Origin: Ophthalmolycus amberensis
Taxonomy: Eukaryota; Chordata; Actinopteri; Perciformes; Zoarcidae
NCBI GenBank assembly: GCA_024529925.1
Contig: JAFEUB010001116.1
Location: 186,001-250,000 of the forward strand
Direction of reading: 5' to 3'
DNA length: 64,000 nt
Shown: positions 61,141-64,000 of the stretch, one piece after another
How positions within the stretch are numbered: the first letter of the stretch is position 1
Layout: each line of letters starts with the position of its first letter
Made by a program: the position numbers and the translations under genes
Notes under the pieces: model-generated
Seen by the model: the letters and a program-made list of their open reading frames with translations, nothing else
Told to the model about the DNA's origin: nothing
Databases searched by the model: none

Positions 61141-62527
61141 CGGTAATGTAAATATGTGTATTTCTCACAATGCTAAACTTTTGCTTCAACCATCAGCTGC
61201 AAAACAACAAAAAGTGTAAATTATTTAAGAGAACACAAACATGTAACCACGTCCCTTTTTATCGTGAATCATTATTTCACTCGTACAGTTGTAGGATGTA
61301 CATTTGATATCAGCAGGAAGCTGTAAAAACACACACACAGTGAATTTAACTTGGCACTGATAAAAATTTTAGGCAAGATGGAAATGGTAGAAAACATTTT
61401 AATCAGTAAAAACAGGAAGTGGCAGAGTAAAAGAGATAATTCTCTGATGGGATACCAGAGTTGATATGATTGACCTGGTACGGTTGTTTCTTATGGCATC
61501 AAATCTTTACATTAAATTCATATGGTTGGTAAAATGGCATCCACAAATATCACATCATTTGACTGAAGGTAGTAACCAAGATAAAAGATATTTCCTCCCG
61601 AGGATCAAGAGCGATTACTAAAAACAGGTTCTGAGTGTTTTACATATTTACCTACAGTTAAAGGTTTGTCCTTGATTCATTTACAGGCCACTCTGTACAG
61701 TAAAAATGGATTACAGCTCAAATAGTATTACAGCACAATTTCGCATTATTTTACAAATCACAAAAGCTCCATAGCTAATCTATAAAATACAGCTGTTTAG
61801 TCACTGGACTGTAAAGAATGCATTTATCACTCCAGGGAAAAACGATGCAAAACGAGAGCACTTTTAACGTCCATAAAAAATGCGCTCTCAGTGACTTACA
61901 AAAACAATTCATCAAAAGTCCTTTGATGCAGCTTTGCCCCCTCGGAGGCTGAGAAGGCCGTCAGTCTGTGCAGCTGTTGCCTCTGGAAACATCTTTCATT
62001 CATGAGAAATAGCTTATACGGAGCATCCACGAACAGGCAGCGAGTCTTTCCTCCTCCATATCAAGTTCAGAAGTCCATGAAGAGCCTGCACTGGACCGCT
62101 CTGTGCCTCTTGGGACATTTGAGGCGTGTGAAGTAACTCAATAACCTAAACTCCTCAAACTAACTCAGACTCTGGCACAAACACCAACAGCTGGAACGGT
62201 AACAAAAGCAGGCAAACCAGGAAGACGCCACAAAGTAGTTAATGCATGAAGAAGGGATTTCCCTGAATGTTTGCAAGTCTAAAACTAAATGACCCACCCC
62301 AAAAAAACACGACCTCTATATTGTTCCAGTCTTTAAAAACAACATATGTGTCCTGGGACAAATAAAATAAAAGAATCGACCGCCAACAAATTTGGGCAGA
62401 AAATTTAAAAAAAAGTGCATTGCTTCAAGTATGGAAATAAAATGATTTCTTTAAAGGGAGAGTGAGACTCGTTCTGTCGGTGTGCGTGAGCCTGGGCCAG
62501 TGCAGTGACTCCTGAGGTTTGGCACAC

Positions 62528-62606
62528 ATTAACACGCGCACACACACTCACACACTCACACACACACACACACACAGACGTACACACACACACACACACA
62601 CACAGT
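62528..62606 (+). repeat. (CA)n microsatellite, interrupted
   Basis: Runs of CA interrupted by 'ctca' and by 'gacgta' near 62578. Confidence 0.9.
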
Positions 62607-62719
62607 CCTTCAGAGGATCATGATGACGAGGGGTAATTCTTTCTTTTTCCACTTTTTTTTTAAGGAGAAGTCCTTTGCTCCCGGTTTGCATTCCTTGTTG
62701 AGGAAGGAGGCTCTATGAC
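62600..62719 (-). CDS. Possible last exon of the right-edge gene
   Basis: A strong acceptor (gtgtgtctttgcag) ends at 62720 on the minus strand. Joined in phase to the exon ending at 63767, it would add only Glu-Ser and a stop at 62713-62715, giving a terminus GDSSGSES. Intermediate exons cannot be excluded, so this is a guess from the splice site and phase. Confidence 0.25.
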
Positions 62720-63407
62720 CTGCAAAGACACACCTCTTCATCAGCGCGGTCACATGGAGGAGTTGCAGTGTCTGCCGGGAATCAGGGTGGTGCATGGAGG
62801 TTGACAACAACGACATGGAGAGGGAAGCGGGTGGAGTCATGATGGATGGAGAGGAATGTGTTGAAGATGATTGCAGCACAACATGAGAAAGAACACAAAC
62901 GTGTGAGGCAATGAAACACTTAAACACACTGTGAGAGCGGTGACAGATGTTAAAATGATGCACCAATCTGAAGACGGTGATCCTGATTGTTTTGAATGAG
63001 GATCAGAGCTTCATGGGATAAAATTAAAGTATAAAAATCTATGATTTTTGGAAAGAGAGAAGGGGCAAAGCAATTAGTAATTAGTTACCTTCAAGTTATG
63101 TTTTTACTAAAAGACCTGCTGTGTTTCAAGAATTAAGCATTTTAAAGTGCCTGTGATACATATATACCTTCAAGAGACTCAGAAATATACACATGCGTAC
63201 AGTCGGTGCCTCCTGTGTCTTCAGCAAGTCTGTCCACTAAACGGGAACATTAGTGTTGCATGAAGGTTGAAATAGCATTGAAACTATGCTAAAAACGCTG
63301 ACGCTGCATGTCCACAACGAGGATGAAACATCTGTTTCCATGTGCTACGATGAGCACTGAGTGTAAAATGAATGGACCAGTTGTAGTAATCAATCCCACA
63401 TGTTTTG

Positions 63408-63590
63408 TTCTTAAAATAGCCGTTCCTGTTGCTTTAGCACTCTGAGCTACATTTGGAGTCACTGTTGTGTGTGCAGTTAAATCACAGCGTCATTAAAACG
63501 GTCTAGGATCCCTTCACACTGTGGGTAAGAGCCTTATGGGTGCTGTCTTCATTTGGTTTAACATTTAAGATAATTAGGTAGAAATGAGAC
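63408..63590 (+). repeat. Copy 2 of a locally duplicated segment
   Basis: cttaaaatagccgttcctgt, tgctttagcactc, gttaaatcacagcgtcatta, ggatcccttcacactgtggg, ggtgctgtcttcatttggtt and taacatttaagat. It corresponds to 60338-60520. Confidence 0.75.
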
Positions 63591-63766
63591 AGACTACAAG
63601 TAATGAAAACAACAATCACTGACGACGGCACAAATTGTGGTTTGACTCAGTCGACGGAAACACAAAATGACTTCTGAGACACACGATGGAGACAATTACA
63701 GGTAGAAAACAACTCGTTTCTTTCTTCCTCTGGCTATATTGGTGTTCATCTTTTGTTAATACTCAC

Positions 63767-64000
63767 TCTGATCCTGACGAGTCACCGTCCACCGTCCCTG
63801 CCTTGATGCTCACAGCGACTCCATTCAGCGGATCCGGCCGCCTGGTTTTAGCTGCGCCGACTCGACTCTCACTTGAGGAGGATCCCCGCGGAGACGTCGT
63901 GCCGGAGGCGTCTTCACAAAGTTCATTGTGGATGCGGTTGAGACCGTTCCTCTCCACAATAGGAGAAAGCTGCTTCTTCTTTAGGATTCCTGCGAAGGAT
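63767..64000 (-). CDS. 3' part of an unidentified gene with a GILKKK motif
   Basis: The minus-strand frame is open from the window edge to a strong donor (TCAGA|gtgagtatt) at 63767. The peptide begins SFAGILKKKQLSPIVERNGL and continues NRIHNELCEDASGT, then a Ser-rich, polar stretch ending GDSSGS. It looks like a disordered cytoplasmic or regulatory tail. I do not recognise the family. The GILKKK word equals the PP1-docking GILK motif of NUAK kinases, but four residues are weak evidence. The gene runs off the right edge. Confidence 0.6.

Larger units (their letters stand above)
59401..62599. other. Intergenic region right of dstyk
   Basis: No gene recognised. It contains a dispersed repeat (60338-60520) and degenerate 'atgacatactatac' tandem repeats (60525-61140). 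The right part may be the 3' UTR of the minus-strand gene at the right edge. Confidence 0.5.

Noticed and set aside
62610..62966. 118-residue minus-strand open frame
   Set aside because: Most of it is low-complexity or anonymous sequence, and the right-edge gene enters the shared segment in another phase.

Overview
This is ordinary nuclear DNA from a ray-finned fish, most likely a percomorph teleost. The genes have small vertebrate exons with GT-AG introns. The proteins match vertebrate families closely. The gaps hold repeats typical of teleosts: tRNA-derived SINEs, MITEs with 'gacagttcaccc' termini, 'agagctgaaacaatt' repeats, non-LTR retrotransposon remains and many microsatellites. I see no prokaryotic features.

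Layout, left to right: (a) 1-900, the 3' part of an unidentified coiled-coil reading frame with an internal duplication and a frameshift; (b) 900-3400, a pyrimidine tract, a SINE, a probable solo LTR and GA-rich DNA; (c) 5245-7740 (+), the 3' coding exons of tmcc2; (d) 11361-14642 (-), usp49; (e) 17897-19210 (-), med20; (f) 19596-23778 (+), bysl, head-to-head with med20; (g) 25009-27537 (+), a D-type cyclin, most likely ccnd3; (h) 29873-37893 (-), nuak2; (i) 42904-58954 (+), dstyk, complete in 14 coding exons; (j) 63767-64000 (-), the 3' part of an unidentified gene with a GILK motif.

The order joins genes that in human lie in two places: TMCC2, NUAK2 and DSTYK on 1q32, and USP49, MED20, BYSL and CCND3 on 6p21. 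The genes do not form one pathway. They are housekeeping genes (Mediator subunit, 40S ribosome assembly factor, deubiquitinase), a cell-cycle cyclin, two kinases and an ER membrane protein.

The points most worth a second look are: apparent frameshifts in the conserved N-terminal exons of bysl and nuak2; a GC-AG intron in bysl; a D cyclin without an N-terminal LxCxE; a (CA)n tract next to the donor of the in-frame nuak2 exon that carries the catalytic loop; a roughly 940-bp CpG-bearing 17-mer minisatellite in dstyk; and an identical 90-bp inverted repeat straddling dstyk exon 1. I did not find a convincing new molecular system. All exon boundaries were set by eye from splice motifs, reading phase and remembered family sequences.
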